A stretch of 64,000 nt of DNA from JACVRW01 sp963814095. GTDB lineage: Bacteria > Actinomycetota > Thermoleophilia > Solirubrobacterales > Thermoleophilaceae. The notes beneath the pieces were generated by a model that worked only from the letters and a program-made list of their open reading frames with translations, searched no databases and had not been told where the DNA came from. The stretch covers positions 1-64,000 of the forward strand of contig CAWFBT010000007.1 in the NCBI GenBank assembly GCA_963814095.1, written 5' to 3'. A program made the translations under genes and the position numbers. Of this stretch, positions 8,008 through 16,441 are shown in pieces. Position 1 is the stretch's first letter. Each line of letters opens with the position of its first letter.

Positions 8008-9042
8008 ATGCGCCTGGGCGTGAACATCGGCTACTGGGGCCTCGGGCTCGGCGCCGAGCAGCAGCTCGAGGTCGTGCGGGCGGCCGAGGACAGCGGCTAC
8101 GACTCTGTTTGGGTCGCCGAGGCCTACGGATCCGACGCCGCGACCGTGCTGGGCTGGATCGCGGCGCAGACATCGCGCATCAAGATCGGTGCGGCGATCT
8201 TCCAGATGCCGGCGCGTTCGCCCGCGATGACGGCGATGACCGCCGCCACGCTCGACCAGCTCTCGGGCGGGCGCATGCTGATCGGCATCGGGACTTCGGG
8301 GCCGCAGGTCGCCGAGGGCTGGCACGGCGAGCGCTTCGGGAAGCAACTGCTGCGGACGCGCGAGTACGTCGAGATCGTGCGTAAGGCGCTTACGCGCGAG
8401 CGGCTCGTCTACGACGGCGACTACTACAAGCTGCCGCTCCCGGACGGGCCGGGAAAGGCGCTGAAGCTGACGATCGGCCCGGTCCAGGAGCAGATCCCCG
8501 TCTACGTCGCCTCGATCGGCCCCAAGAACGTCCAGCTGACCGGCGAAATCGCGGACGGCTGGCTGCCGATCTTCTTCTCCCCGGAGCACGTCGACGACGC
8601 GCGCGAACTGCTCGCGGAGGGTGCGGCGCGCGCCGGGCGCGAGCTCGACGACTCGTTCGACATCGCCCCCGGAGTCAATGTATGCATCGACAATGACATC
8701 GACAGAGCCCGTGACCAGATGCGTCACTTCATCGCGCTCTACGTCGGCGGCATGGGCTCTCGCGAACGCAACTTCTACAACGCGCTCGTCCAGCGCTACG
8801 GGTTCGAGGACGCTGCCAAGGAGGTCCAGGACCTCTACCTGGACGGTAAGAAAAACGAGGCCGCCGCGGCCGTGCCCGCGGAGCTGATCGACATGATCAC
8901 GCTCGTCGGCCCGCCCGATCGGGTGCGCGAGCGCCTCGCCGTCTATCGCGATGCGGGGGTCGGGACGATGATCGTGAGTGTTGTCTCGCACGACCTCGAG
9001 CAGCGCACGCGAATGGTCCGCGAGCTCGCGGAGATGCTCTGA
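8008..9042 (+). CDS. F420-dependent LLM-class oxidoreductase (luciferase-like)
   Basis: A 344-residue TIM-barrel enzyme of the bacterial luciferase-like superfamily. The order MRLGVNIGYWG, EDSGYDSVWVAEAYGSDA, IKIGAAIFQMPARSPAMTAM, DQLSGGRMLIGIGTSGPQVA and IADGWLPIFFSPE is typical of F420-dependent members. The C-terminus ends with DRVRERLAVYRDAGVGTMIV. Substrates in this group vary and cannot be read from sequence. Start ATG 8008 has no clear ribosome binding site. The next gene overlaps or abuts its stop, so the two are probably cotranscribed. Confidence 0.88.
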   Translation: MRLGVNIGYWGLGLGAEQQLEVVRAAEDSGYDSVWVAEAYGSDAATVLGWIAAQTSRIKIGAAIFQMPARSPAMTAMTAATLDQLSGGRMLIGIGTSGPQVAEGWHGERFGKQLLRTREYVEIVRKALTRERLVYDGDYYKLPLPDGPGKALKLTIGPVQEQIPVYVASIGPKNVQLTGEIADGWLPIFFSPEHVDDARELLAEGAARAGRELDDSFDIAPGVNVCIDNDIDRARDQMRHFIALYVGGMGSRERNFYNALVQRYGFEDAAKEVQDLYLDGKKNEAAAAVPAELIDMITLVGPPDRVRERLAVYRDAGVGTMIVSVVSHDLEQRTRMVRELAEML

Positions 9043-10253
9043 GCGGGAGCCGGCGCCGCTTCCTGCTCGCCGCCTTCGGCGACCCCGGACACGCCTTTCC
9101 CGCGATCGCGCTCGGCGCGGAGCTGGCGCGCCGGGGGCACGATGTGACACTCGAGACCTGGGCTCGCTGGCGCGAGGACGCCGAGCGCGAGGGCATACGG
9201 TTCGCCGCGGCGCCGGAATATCAGGTCTTCCCCACCCGCGAGCGGCCGCTCAAGCCCTACGCGGCCGCGGTCAAGGCGGCCGGCGTCACACGCGAGCTGA
9301 TCCGGAGCGTCGATCCCGAGGTGGTCGTGGCCGACATCCTCACGGTCGCCGGCGCGCTCGCGGCGGAGCTCGAGGCACGCCCGTGGGCGACGCTCGTGCC
9401 GCACGTCCTCCCCACCGGCGAGCCCGGCTTCCCGGTGTACGCGGTGGGCGCCGTCTATCCGAGGACGACCGCCGGACAGCGCATGTGGACGCTCGCGCGG
9501 CCGCTGCTGATGCGCGGCGAGGAGCAGGGCCGGCGCGAGCTGAACGGGGCCCGCGCCCGCGTCGGCCTGCCGCCGCTCGATCACGTGCATGGCGGCATCT
9601 CGCGCCAGCTCGCGCTCGTCGCGACCTTCCCCCAGCTCGAGTACCCGCGTCGCGAGCCGCAGCCCGGCGTGCACGTGACCGGCCCGCTCTTCTGGGAGCA
9701 GCCCTACGGCGAGGTCGAGTTGCCGCCCGGCGACGATCCGCTCGTGCTGGTCGCACCCAGCACCTCGCAGGATCCCGACGGCCACCTTCTGCGCGCCACG
9801 CTCGAGGGCCTCGCCGGCGAGCCGGTGCGCGTCCTCGCGAGCACCAACCGGCGGGCGCCCGTCGAGCCGCTGCCCGTGCCCGCGAATGCCCGGCTCGTCG
9901 ATTGGGTCTCGTACACGCGCACGATGCCGCGCTGCGCGGCGGTCGTCTGCCACGCCGGACACGGCACCGTCGCCCGCGCGCTCGCGAGCGGGGTGCCGAT
10001 CGTCGCCTGCCCGCATGCAGGCGACATGGCGGAGAACAGCGCGCGCGTCCGCTGGGCGGGCGTCGGCGTGTCGCTGCCGCGCCGCTTCCACACGGCGCGC
10101 GGCGTTCGGCTCGCGGTCAGGCGCCTCCTCGCCGATCCGAGCTACGAACGGCGCGCCCGCGAGCTGGCCGCCTGGTCGGAGGGGAACGACGGGGCCGCCG
10201 CCGCGGCGGACGCCGTCGAGCGGCTCGCGGGCGCCCGCGTTATGCGCAGGTGA
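9039..10253 (+). CDS. MGT-type (UGT-like, GT1) glycosyltransferase with a non-standard start
   Basis: Residues form a two-Rossmann GT-B enzyme. The N-terminal strand and glycine loop (FLLAAFGDPGHAFPAIALGA) lie at 9060-9120, and the donor-binding signature near the end is CHAGHGTVARALASGVPIVA with a following PHAGDMAENSARV. The first ATG/GTG/TTG in frame is GTG 9144, which would delete the N-terminal strand. The conserved sequence reaches back to the stop of the previous gene, so CTG 9039 (in CTGA, overlapping that stop) is the best start, giving 404 residues. The acceptor is unknown; glycosylation of a small hydrophobic molecule is typical. Coupling to the LLM oxidoreductase hints at a shared pathway. 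Confidence 0.8.
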   Translation: MSGSRRRFLLAAFGDPGHAFPAIALGAELARRGHDVTLETWARWREDAEREGIRFAAAPEYQVFPTRERPLKPYAAAVKAAGVTRELIRSVDPEVVVADILTVAGALAAELEARPWATLVPHVLPTGEPGFPVYAVGAVYPRTTAGQRMWTLARPLLMRGEEQGRRELNGARARVGLPPLDHVHGGISRQLALVATFPQLEYPRREPQPGVHVTGPLFWEQPYGEVELPPGDDPLVLVAPSTSQDPDGHLLRATLEGLAGEPVRVLASTNRRAPVEPLPVPANARLVDWVSYTRTMPRCAAVVCHAGHGTVARALASGVPIVACPHAGDMAENSARVRWAGVGVSLPRRFHTARGVRLAVRRLLADPSYERRARELAAWSEGNDGAAAAADAVERLAGARVMRR

Positions 10254-10271
10254 CGCGCCGACCCGTAGCGT
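10238..10271 (+). promoter_or_regulatory. Promoter block of the htrA-VWA operon, shared with moxR
   Basis: A 34-base block with GTTATGCGC, GGTGAC, GCCG and CCGTAG at fixed spacing matches the block at 14471-14504 at 27 of 34 positions with no gaps. It ends in TAGCGT (10266-10271), seven bases before GTG 10279, with no Shine-Dalgarno. The block overlaps the end of the glycosyltransferase gene. Confidence 0.65.
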
Positions 10272-10278
10272 CGCCGGC

Positions 10279-11454
10279 GTGAGTCGCAAGTCCAGCCTCT
10301 GGATCGACCCCGAGAGCGCCCGCGACCCGGAGGCGGGACCGTTCTCCTCGAACCGCTGGCGCAGGCAGTCAAACGAGGCCCGCGCCCGCTACGCGAAGCC
10401 GCCCGAGCCGGAGGCTCCGCCCCCGCCGCCGCGCCCGCGCTGGTGGCGGCGCGCGCTTGCGCCGGCCGGATTGCTGATCGCGATCGCAGCGCTCGCCCTG
10501 GCGACGCTTGCGGTTCTCGACGACGGCGGCGATGGCGATGTCCTCCCGGCCGCGAGCGGTGGGCGGCTCGCGCCGACGCAGATCGGCCGCGTGTACGACA
10601 CGGCGGGCCCGGGCGTGGTCTCGGTCCAGGCCGGCGCGCGCGGCGGCACCGGCTTCGTCGTGCGCGCCGACGGCACCATCGTGACCAACGCCCACGTCGT
10701 GGCGGGCGCCGACACGGCGCAGGTGCGCTTCGGCGACAGCGGCGAGCAGGTCGACGCCGAGGTGCTCGGCACGGACGTCTCGACCGACCTCGCCGTCCTG
10801 CGCGTCGACCCCGGCAGCGTCGGGCCGCTGCGGCCGCTGCCGCTCGCCAACTCAGAGCGCGTGCGCGTCGGCGACGCGGTGGTGGCGATCGGCCATCCAT
10901 TCGGCCTCGACCGGACGGCCACGGCCGGCATCGTCTCGGGCGTCGGGCGCGAGATCCAGGCTCCCGACGGCTTCCAGATCGACGAGGTGATCCAGACGGA
11001 CGCCCCGATCAATCCCGGCAACTCCGGCGGCCCGCTACTCGACGCACGCGGGCGCGTGGTCGGCGTGAACAGCCAGATCGCGACGGGCGGGGCCGGCAGC
11101 GGCAACGTGGGGATCGGGTTCGCGGTGCCGTCGAACACCGTCCGCGAGGTGCTGCCCGCGCTGATCCGCGGCCAGACGATCGAGCGCCCCTACATCGGCG
11201 TGACCACGTCGCCGCACCGCGACGGCGCCGAGGTCCAGGAGATCGTCCCCGGCAGCCCGGCAGACTCCGCCGGCCTCGAGCCCGGCGACGTGATCACCGA
11301 GGTCGACGGCCGCGAGGTCCGCGACCCGGACGACGTCGCGGACGCGATCAAGGGTCTCGAGCCAGGCGACGAGGTCGAGGTGGAGGCCGAGAGCAGCGGC
11401 ATCACACAGAACTTCGACGTCGAGCTCGAGGCGCGGCCCCAGCGCGGCCCGTGA
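10279..11454 (+). CDS. HtrA/DegP-like membrane-anchored serine protease with PDZ domain
   Basis: A 391-residue protein. The N-terminus is a cytoplasmic, proline-rich segment followed by one membrane helix (residues 60-80). The trypsin-like domain has the triad H139 (TNAHVV), D170 (STDLAVL) and S249 (PGNSGGPLLD). A PDZ domain occupies about 300-385 (GSPADSAGLEPGDVITEVDG). This is the normal layout of actinobacterial HtrA/PepD proteases, which act outside the membrane on misfolded proteins or in envelope stress signalling. The start GTG 10279 is supported by a TAGCGT box seven bases upstream. Its stop overlaps the VWA start in GTGA. Confidence 0.92.
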   Translation: MSRKSSLWIDPESARDPEAGPFSSNRWRRQSNEARARYAKPPEPEAPPPPPRPRWWRRALAPAGLLIAIAALALATLAVLDDGGDGDVLPAASGGRLAPTQIGRVYDTAGPGVVSVQAGARGGTGFVVRADGTIVTNAHVVAGADTAQVRFGDSGEQVDAEVLGTDVSTDLAVLRVDPGSVGPLRPLPLANSERVRVGDAVVAIGHPFGLDRTATAGIVSGVGREIQAPDGFQIDEVIQTDAPINPGNSGGPLLDARGRVVGVNSQIATGGAGSGNVGIGFAVPSNTVREVLPALIRGQTIERPYIGVTTSPHRDGAEVQEIVPGSPADSAGLEPGDVITEVDGREVRDPDDVADAIKGLEPGDEVEVEAESSGITQNFDVELEARPQRGP

Positions 11455-12410
11455 GCTTCCAGTCGCCGATCTACCTGCTCTGCCTCGCGCTCGTCCCGAC
11501 CGCGGTGGCGGTCTACGTCCTGAGCGACAAGCGCCGGCGTGCCCGCACGGCCGCCTTCGCCTCGCCGCTGCTGCTGCCGTCGGTCGCGCCGCGCGGCCCC
11601 GGCGTGCGCCGCCACCTGCCGCTCGCGCTCTACGGCCTCGCCCTGGCGGCGGTCGCGATCGCGCTCGCCCGGCCCGAGGCGACGGTGGCGGTCCCCGAGG
11701 AGCGGGCCGCCGTGATCCTCGCGACCGACATCTCCGGGTCGATGGAGGCGACCGACGTCCAGCCCTCGCGGATCGCAGCGGTACGGCGCGCCGCCAGGGA
11801 CTTCCTCGGGGGAGCGCCGAAGGAGCTGCGCGTCGGCGCCGTCGCCTTCAACCACGCCGTGCGTGCGATCGAGCCGCCGCGCGCCGACCGCGAGGACACG
11901 CGCGCGCTCGTCGACGGCCTGACGCCGAGCGGCGGCACCGCGACCGGCGAGGGCCTTGCCGCGGCAGTGGGCCTGCTGGCACGCCGCGGGGCCCAGGACG
12001 AGCGCCGGCCGCCCGCCGCGATCATCCTGCTCTCGGACGGCACGTCGACCCACGGCCGCGACCCAATCGGCGTGGCGCGCGAGGCGGCACGGCTCAAGAT
12101 CCCGATCTACACCGTCGCGTTCGGCACCGACTCGGGCACGATCGAGGTCGAGCGCCCCGACGGGACCACCGTCACGCGCGAGGTCCCGCCCGACCGCGTC
12201 GACATGCGGCGCATCGCCACGATCAGCGGAGCACGCACCTTCAACGCCAGCGCGGGCGACGAGCTCGCAACCGTCTACGAGCGGCTCGGCTCACAGGTCG
12301 CCATGCGCAACGAGAAGCGCGAGGTGACCGCCGCGTTCGTAGGCGGAGCGGCCGCTTTCCTGCTGCTCGGGGGCGCCATGTCGCTGCGCTGGTTCGGCCG
12401 GCTGCCCTGA
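11451..12410 (+). CDS. VWA-domain membrane protein (BatA-like)
   Basis: A 319-residue protein with a membrane helix at 5-25, a second at 57-73, a von Willebrand A domain at about 85-285, and a C-terminal helix near 297-312. The MIDAS motif is DISGS (D93-S97), with the distal threonine and aspartate in GGTATGEG and LLSDGTSTHG. GTG 11451 overlaps the htrA stop, so translation is coupled. It is a clear paralog of the VWA gene at 16438. Family knowledge ties such proteins to MoxR ATPases in stress tolerance and envelope protein maturation. Here one of the two copies is coupled to a protease. Confidence 0.88.
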   Translation: MSFQSPIYLLCLALVPTAVAVYVLSDKRRRARTAAFASPLLLPSVAPRGPGVRRHLPLALYGLALAAVAIALARPEATVAVPEERAAVILATDISGSMEATDVQPSRIAAVRRAARDFLGGAPKELRVGAVAFNHAVRAIEPPRADREDTRALVDGLTPSGGTATGEGLAAAVGLLARRGAQDERRPPAAIILLSDGTSTHGRDPIGVAREAARLKIPIYTVAFGTDSGTIEVERPDGTTVTREVPPDRVDMRRIATISGARTFNASAGDELATVYERLGSQVAMRNEKREVTAAFVGGAAAFLLLGGAMSLRWFGRLP

Positions 12411-12415
12411 CCCAC

Positions 12416-12421
12416 TAGTCT
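12416..12421 (+). promoter_or_regulatory. Leaderless-type -10 box of a small secreted protein gene
   Basis: TAGTCT eight bases before GTG 12430, with no Shine-Dalgarno sequence. Confidence 0.45.
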
Positions 12422-12429
12422 GACCTGCT

Positions 12430-12642
12430 GTGAGGCGAGTGGCGCTTCTGGTGGTCTCCCTGGCGGGCTTCGGCCTGTTCGCGAGCGGCGTGCACGGGCT
12501 GACGCAGCTCGACGGCCAGCTCGCCGGCGCCGCGAAGGCGCCGCGCACGATCGAGATCAAGCGCGAGCTCGGGCCGAAGGGCGATTGTCCGTGGCGCGAG
12601 CGCGAGACGCACCAGTACGAGCGCTACCAGCGACGGCTGTAG
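12430..12642 (+). CDS. Small secreted or membrane-anchored protein, 70 residues
   Basis: Starts at GTG 12430, with a hydrophobic N-terminal segment (VALLVVSLAGFGLFASGVHG) and then a charged tail (REREIKRELGPKGDC-like composition; actual end RETHQYERYQRRL). No family is recognised. Its 3' end overlaps the sensor kinase gene on the opposite strand by 86 bases. The promoter-like TAGTCT supports it being expressed. Confidence 0.5.
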   Translation: MRRVALLVVSLAGFGLFASGVHGLTQLDGQLAGAAKAPRTIEIKRELGPKGDCPWRERETHQYERYQRRL

Positions 12643-13699
12643 CGTCCGCGCGCGGCAGCCGCACTGTCACGAGCAACCCGCCCTCCTTGCGCGGCTCGAT
12701 CGCAAGCGTGCCCCCGTGCGCCTCGCTCACCGCGCGCACGATCGACAGACCGAGACCGGCGCCGCGGCCGTCGGCGTCGCGCGCCAGGCGCTCGAACGGC
12801 TCCGCCAGCCTGGCGGCGGCCTCCGGCTCCACCGGCGGCCCGCTGTTCTCGACCTCGAGCTCGGCCGTGCCGATGTCCGAGCGCGTCCGCAGCCGCACGA
12901 AGCCGCCCGGGCGGTTGTAGCGGACGCCGTTCTCGATCAGGTTGCCGACGAGCCGCCCGAGCAGGGCGGCGTCGCCCTCGACCATCACCGGCTCGAGCAC
13001 GGCCTCGAGCCGCACGCTCTCCGTGCCGGCCGTGAGCCTCGCTGCGTCGGCGGCCTCGCCGACGACGCTCGCAAGGTCGACCGGCTCGCTGTGGAGCAGG
13101 CCGCGCTGGCTGCGCGCCAGGATCAGCAGGCTCGCGAGCAGGGCCTCGGTACGGCGGCTCGCCTGGACGACGGATTCAGCCATGCCGCGCAGCTCGCCGA
13201 TGTCCGGCTGCGGATTGGCGAGCGCCACCTCGGCCTCCGAGCGGATCACGGTGAGCGGGCTGCGCAGCTCGTGGCTCGCGTTGGCGACGAAGCGGCGCTG
13301 AGCTTCGAACGACTCCGCCAGCCGGTCGAGCATCTCGTTCAGCGTCTCGCTCAGCTCGCGTAGCTCGTCGTCGGGGCCCTCCACGGGGATGCGCTCGTCG
13401 AGGTGCTCCTCGGAGACGCGCTGGGCGGTCCCGGTGATTCGCTTGAGCGGCGCGAGCACCCAGCCCGAGACGAGCCAGCCCAGCACGGCGGCGAGCAAGA
13501 GCACGCCCGCGAAGGCGATGAAGTACTGAAAGGCGACCTCGTCGAGCGCGTCGCTCGCGAGCGATGCGGACAGGGTGCGGTCGAAGTGGCGTCCGAGCAG
13601 CCAGTAGCTGACGAGCAGGAGAATCCCGGTCGACAGGCCGGCGAGCGCGACGTAGATCGCCGTGAGGCGGGCGCGCACCGTGGGCCGCGGAACCCTCAT
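12557..13699 (-). CDS. Two-component sensor histidine kinase
   Basis: A 380-residue membrane kinase. Two transmembrane helices (about 12-34 and 58-80) flank a very short extracellular loop, followed by a HAMP region (80-130), HisKA with H143 in FVANASHELRSPLT, and HATPase_c with the N box (LVGNLIENGVRYN) and G2 box (GRGAGLGLSIV). The short loop suggests it senses the membrane or a partner rather than a soluble ligand. The last 30 residues are a non-conserved Arg/Ala tail overlapping the opposite gene. The start overlaps the response regulator stop in ATGA. Confidence 0.92.
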   Translation of the reverse strand: MRVPRPTVRARLTAIYVALAGLSTGILLLVSYWLLGRHFDRTLSASLASDALDEVAFQYFIAFAGVLLLAAVLGWLVSGWVLAPLKRITGTAQRVSEEHLDERIPVEGPDDELRELSETLNEMLDRLAESFEAQRRFVANASHELRSPLTVIRSEAEVALANPQPDIGELRGMAESVVQASRRTEALLASLLILARSQRGLLHSEPVDLASVVGEAADAARLTAGTESVRLEAVLEPVMVEGDAALLGRLVGNLIENGVRYNRPGGFVRLRTRSDIGTAELEVENSGPPVEPEAAARLAEPFERLARDADGRGAGLGLSIVRAVSEAHGGTLAIEPRKEGGLLVTVRLPRADATAVAGSARTGASRARATDNRPSARARA

Positions 13700-14349
13700 A
13701 CGCGGTAGCCGGCCCCCTTGACCGTCTCGACGAACGGCGGATCGCCGAGCTTGCGGCGCAGCCTCAGCACGGTCATGCGCACCGAGTTCGTGAACGGGTC
13801 CGCGTTCTCGTCCCAGACGCGCTCGACCAGCTCGTCGTTCGATACGACCGCCCCGTCCGCGGCGAGCAGCGCCTCGAGCACCGCGAACTCCTTCGGCGTC
13901 AGCTCGACCGGGCGCCCGGCGCGGGTGACGGTGTGGCGCGCCGGGTCGAGCTCGACGTCGCTCGAGCGCAGCGTCGGCGGGAGCGCGTTGCCGGAGCGGC
14001 GTGCGAGTGCGCGAACGCGCGCGACGAGCTCCGCGAACGCGAACGGCTTCGGCATGTAGTCATCGGCGCCGAGCGAGAGGCCGTCGACGAGGTCGTGCAC
14101 GCCGTTGGCGGCCGTGAGCATCAGCACGCGGCTGTCGGGCTCCTCCGCGCGCAGCGTCCGGCAGACGTCGTCGCCGTGCATCTCTGGCAGGTCGCGATCG
14201 AGCACGACCACGTCGTAGGGCGTCAGTCGGGCCTTGTCGAGAGCCGTGGCGCCGTCGTAAGCGACGTCGACCGCCATGCCCTCACGGCGAAGGCCGCGGG
14301 CAACCGCGTCTGCGACCCTCCGTTCGTCCTCGGCGAGGAGCACGCGCAC
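13696..14349 (-). CDS. OmpR/PhoB-family response regulator
   Basis: A receiver domain is followed by a winged-helix DNA-binding domain. The phosphoacceptor aspartate is in VVVLDRDLPEMHG (residue 51 from GTG 14349). The acidic pocket is LLAEDERR and the switch lysine is in DYMPKPFAF. The C-terminal effector reads VELTPKEFAVLEALL and ends NSVRMTVLRLRRKLGD. A longer start (14382) is open, but GTG 14349 gives the canonical RVLLAEDE N-terminus and has a TACCCT box seven bases upstream, so it is preferred. It is the partner of the adjacent kinase and divergent from moxR; regulation of moxR or htrA is a reasonable but unproven guess. Confidence 0.92.
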   Translation of the reverse strand: MRVLLAEDERRVADAVARGLRREGMAVDVAYDGATALDKARLTPYDVVVLDRDLPEMHGDDVCRTLRAEEPDSRVLMLTAANGVHDLVDGLSLGADDYMPKPFAFAELVARVRALARRSGNALPPTLRSSDVELDPARHTVTRAGRPVELTPKEFAVLEALLAADGAVVSNDELVERVWDENADPFTNSVRMTVLRLRRKLGDPPFVETVKGAGYRV

Positions 14350-14356
14350 TCGTTCC

Positions 14357-14362
14357 AGGGTA
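14357..14362 (-). promoter_or_regulatory. Leaderless-type -10 box of the response regulator gene
   Basis: TACCCT on the minus strand, seven bases before GTG 14349; it supports the shorter start. Confidence 0.5.
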
Positions 14363-14470
14363 GTGAGCACCCGGGGGCTCACGCCCCAAGCGCCGAAGCG
14401 GCCGGCTCGGCCGGCCGCGCAGGGACAGGCTGTCCTCCCGTCGGCTCCTGGCTGGTCGCCGACAGCTCGA

Positions 14471-14504
14471 CGTTATGCGCCGGTGACCTGCCGCTCCGTA
14501 GGTT
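14471..14504 (+). promoter_or_regulatory. Promoter block of the moxR operon, shared with htrA
   Basis: Same block as 10238-10271 (GTTATGCGC, GGTGAC, GCCG, CCGTAG), ending in TAGGTT (14499-14504), six bases before ATG 14511. No Shine-Dalgarno. Confidence 0.65.
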
Positions 14505-14510
14505 GGCGCC

Positions 14511-15518
14511 ATGAGCGACAGCCACGTGCACGAGGAGCCGAGGGAGGCGCTCGAGAGCGCCCTCTTCGAGATCAAGCGGGTAATCATCGGACAGGACGCG
14601 ATGCTCGAGCGGGTCATGGTGGCCCTCTTGACCGGCGGGCACGTCCTGCTCGAGGGCGTCCCGGGACTCGCCAAGACACTCACGATCAAGACGCTCGCGT
14701 CGGTCGTGGGCGGAAGCTTCAGCCGCATCCAGTTCACCCCTGACCTCGTGCCGTCGGACCTGGTCGGCACGCGCGTCTACCGCCCCGACAGCGGCAGCTT
14801 CGACACCGAGCTCGGGCCTGTTTTCGCGAACTTCCTGCTCGCCGACGAGATCAACCGAGCCCCCGCCAAGGTCCAGTCGGCGCTGCTCGAGGTGATGCAG
14901 GAGCAGCAGGTGACGATCGGGGGCGGGACGCACCTGGTGCCGCTGCCGTTCCTCGTGCTCGCGACGCAGAACCCGATCGAGTCCGAGGGCACCTACCCGC
15001 TGCCCGAGGCGCAGGTCGACCGCTTCCTCATGAAGATCCTCGTCGACTACCCATCGCCCGGCGACGAGGCGTCCGTCGTGAGCCGCTCGCTCGACCCGCC
15101 GGCGATCGTCGAGGAGCGGCTGACAATCGCCGACCTGCTGCGCTTCCGCGCGGCGGCCGCCGACGTGATCGTCGACCGCGAGGTGATCGACTACGCGGTC
15201 GCGCTCGCCGACGCCACGCGCCGCCCCGACCGCTACGGCCTCACCGACATCGAGGCGCTGATCAGCTACGGAGCGTCGCCGCGCGCGCCGATCGGGCTCG
15301 TCCAGTCGGCGCGCTCGCTCGCTCTGCTGCGCGGCCGCCGGCACGTGCTCGCAAGCGACATTCGCGACCTCGCGCCCGAGATCCTCCGCCACCGCCTGGT
15401 GCTGAGCTACGAAGGCCTCAGCGAGGGCACACGCCCGGACGACCTGCTCGACAGGGTGCTCGAGGCCGTGCCCGAGCCCGACCGGCGCCCGGTCGACGGG
15501 GAGAGCCTGGCTGCCTGA
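14511..15518 (+). CDS. MoxR-family AAA+ ATPase
   Basis: A 335-residue AAA+ chaperone-like ATPase. Walker A is GVPGLAKT (residues 49-56), Walker B LLADEINR (D112, E113), and sensor 1 lies in LVLATQNPIESEGTYPLPEA. The C-terminal lid domain includes YGASPRAPIGLVQSARSLAL. MoxR proteins work with VWA proteins to assemble or activate enzyme complexes and envelope functions. The next two genes (DUF58, VWA) complete the usual MoxR module. Confidence 0.95.
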   Translation: MSDSHVHEEPREALESALFEIKRVIIGQDAMLERVMVALLTGGHVLLEGVPGLAKTLTIKTLASVVGGSFSRIQFTPDLVPSDLVGTRVYRPDSGSFDTELGPVFANFLLADEINRAPAKVQSALLEVMQEQQVTIGGGTHLVPLPFLVLATQNPIESEGTYPLPEAQVDRFLMKILVDYPSPGDEASVVSRSLDPPAIVEERLTIADLLRFRAAAADVIVDREVIDYAVALADATRRPDRYGLTDIEALISYGASPRAPIGLVQSARSLALLRGRRHVLASDIRDLAPEILRHRLVLSYEGLSEGTRPDDLLDRVLEAVPEPDRRPVDGESLAA

Positions 15519-15523
15519 CCACG

Positions 15524-16441
15524 GTGGCGCGCAAGGCCCCCGATCTCGCTCTGGCCCCGCCGGCGGGCCGCCAGGGTCCCGGGACTGTCCCGGCGGCGCT
15601 CGTCGAGGCACTCGACCTCGCCTTCGTGCGGCGGTCGGGCGGCGTCGTCGCCGGTGAGCACCGTGCCGCCGGCGTCGGCTCGGGGACCGAGCTCGCGCAG
15701 CTGCGCCCCTACCAGCCCGGCGACGACGTGCGCCAGCTCGACCCCTCCGCGACCGCCCGCACGGGGATTCCCCACGTGCGCCAGCAGGTCCCGGAGCGCC
15801 TGCTCACGACCTGGCTCGCCGTCGACGTGTCGCCGTCGATGGCCTTCGGCACGGCCGACCGCCTCAAGAGCGACGTGGCCGAGGGGGTCGTGGACGTGCT
15901 CGGTGCGCTGTCGGTGCGGCGCGGCGGCCGCGTCGGCCTCATGACCTTCGGCGGTCCGAAGACGCGGCTGCTGCCGCCCCGCGGCGGCCGCGGCGCCAGA
16001 GTGGGGCTGCGCCGTTCGCTCGCGGAGGGCGTCGCACCGGACGGGGTCGAGGGTGAGCCGCTCTCGCGCGCGATCGTGCGGCTCGGCAGGCTCGCGAGCA
16101 TGCGCAGCCTGATCGTGGTCGTCTCGGACTTCATGGGCCCGACCGACTGGGCGCGCCCACTCGCCGCGATGGCGGCGCGGCATACGGTGATGGCCGTCGA
16201 GGTGCGCGACCCGCGCGAGCAGGAGCTGCCCGCCGTCGGAAGGCTCGCCATGGTCGATCCCGAGTCGGGCGCGCGAATCGAGGTCGATACCGCCGACCGG
16301 CGCCTGCGCGAGCGCTTCGAGCGCGCCGCGCGCGAGGATCGCGCGGCCGTCGCGGCGGCGCTACGGCGCGCGGGCGCGGAGCATGTGACGCTGTCGACCG
16401 CGGGCGCCTGGGCGCGCCAGCTCGGCCGGAGGCTCGCGTGA
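15524..16441 (+). CDS. DUF58 protein of the MoxR module
   Basis: A 305-residue protein starting at GTG 15524, five bases after the moxR stop. The DUF58 signature is RPYQPGDDVRQLDPSATAR, which precedes a VWA-like fold beginning WLAVDVSPSMAFG. Later strands include SLIVVVSDFMGPTDWARPL. Membrane helices, which many DUF58 proteins have at the N-terminus, are absent, so it is probably cytoplasmic. Its stop overlaps the following GTG start (GTGA), giving coupled translation. Confidence 0.9.
   Translation: MARKAPDLALAPPAGRQGPGTVPAALVEALDLAFVRRSGGVVAGEHRAAGVGSGTELAQLRPYQPGDDVRQLDPSATARTGIPHVRQQVPERLLTTWLAVDVSPSMAFGTADRLKSDVAEGVVDVLGALSVRRGGRVGLMTFGGPKTRLLPPRGGRGARVGLRRSLAEGVAPDGVEGEPLSRAIVRLGRLASMRSLIVVVSDFMGPTDWARPLAAMAARHTVMAVEVRDPREQELPAVGRLAMVDPESGARIEVDTADRRLRERFERAAREDRAAVAAALRRAGAEHVTLSTAGAWARQLGRRLA

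Noticed and set aside
9144..10253. Glycosyltransferase starting at GTG 9144
   Set aside because: This would delete the N-terminal Rossmann strand, which is clearly encoded upstream in the same frame.
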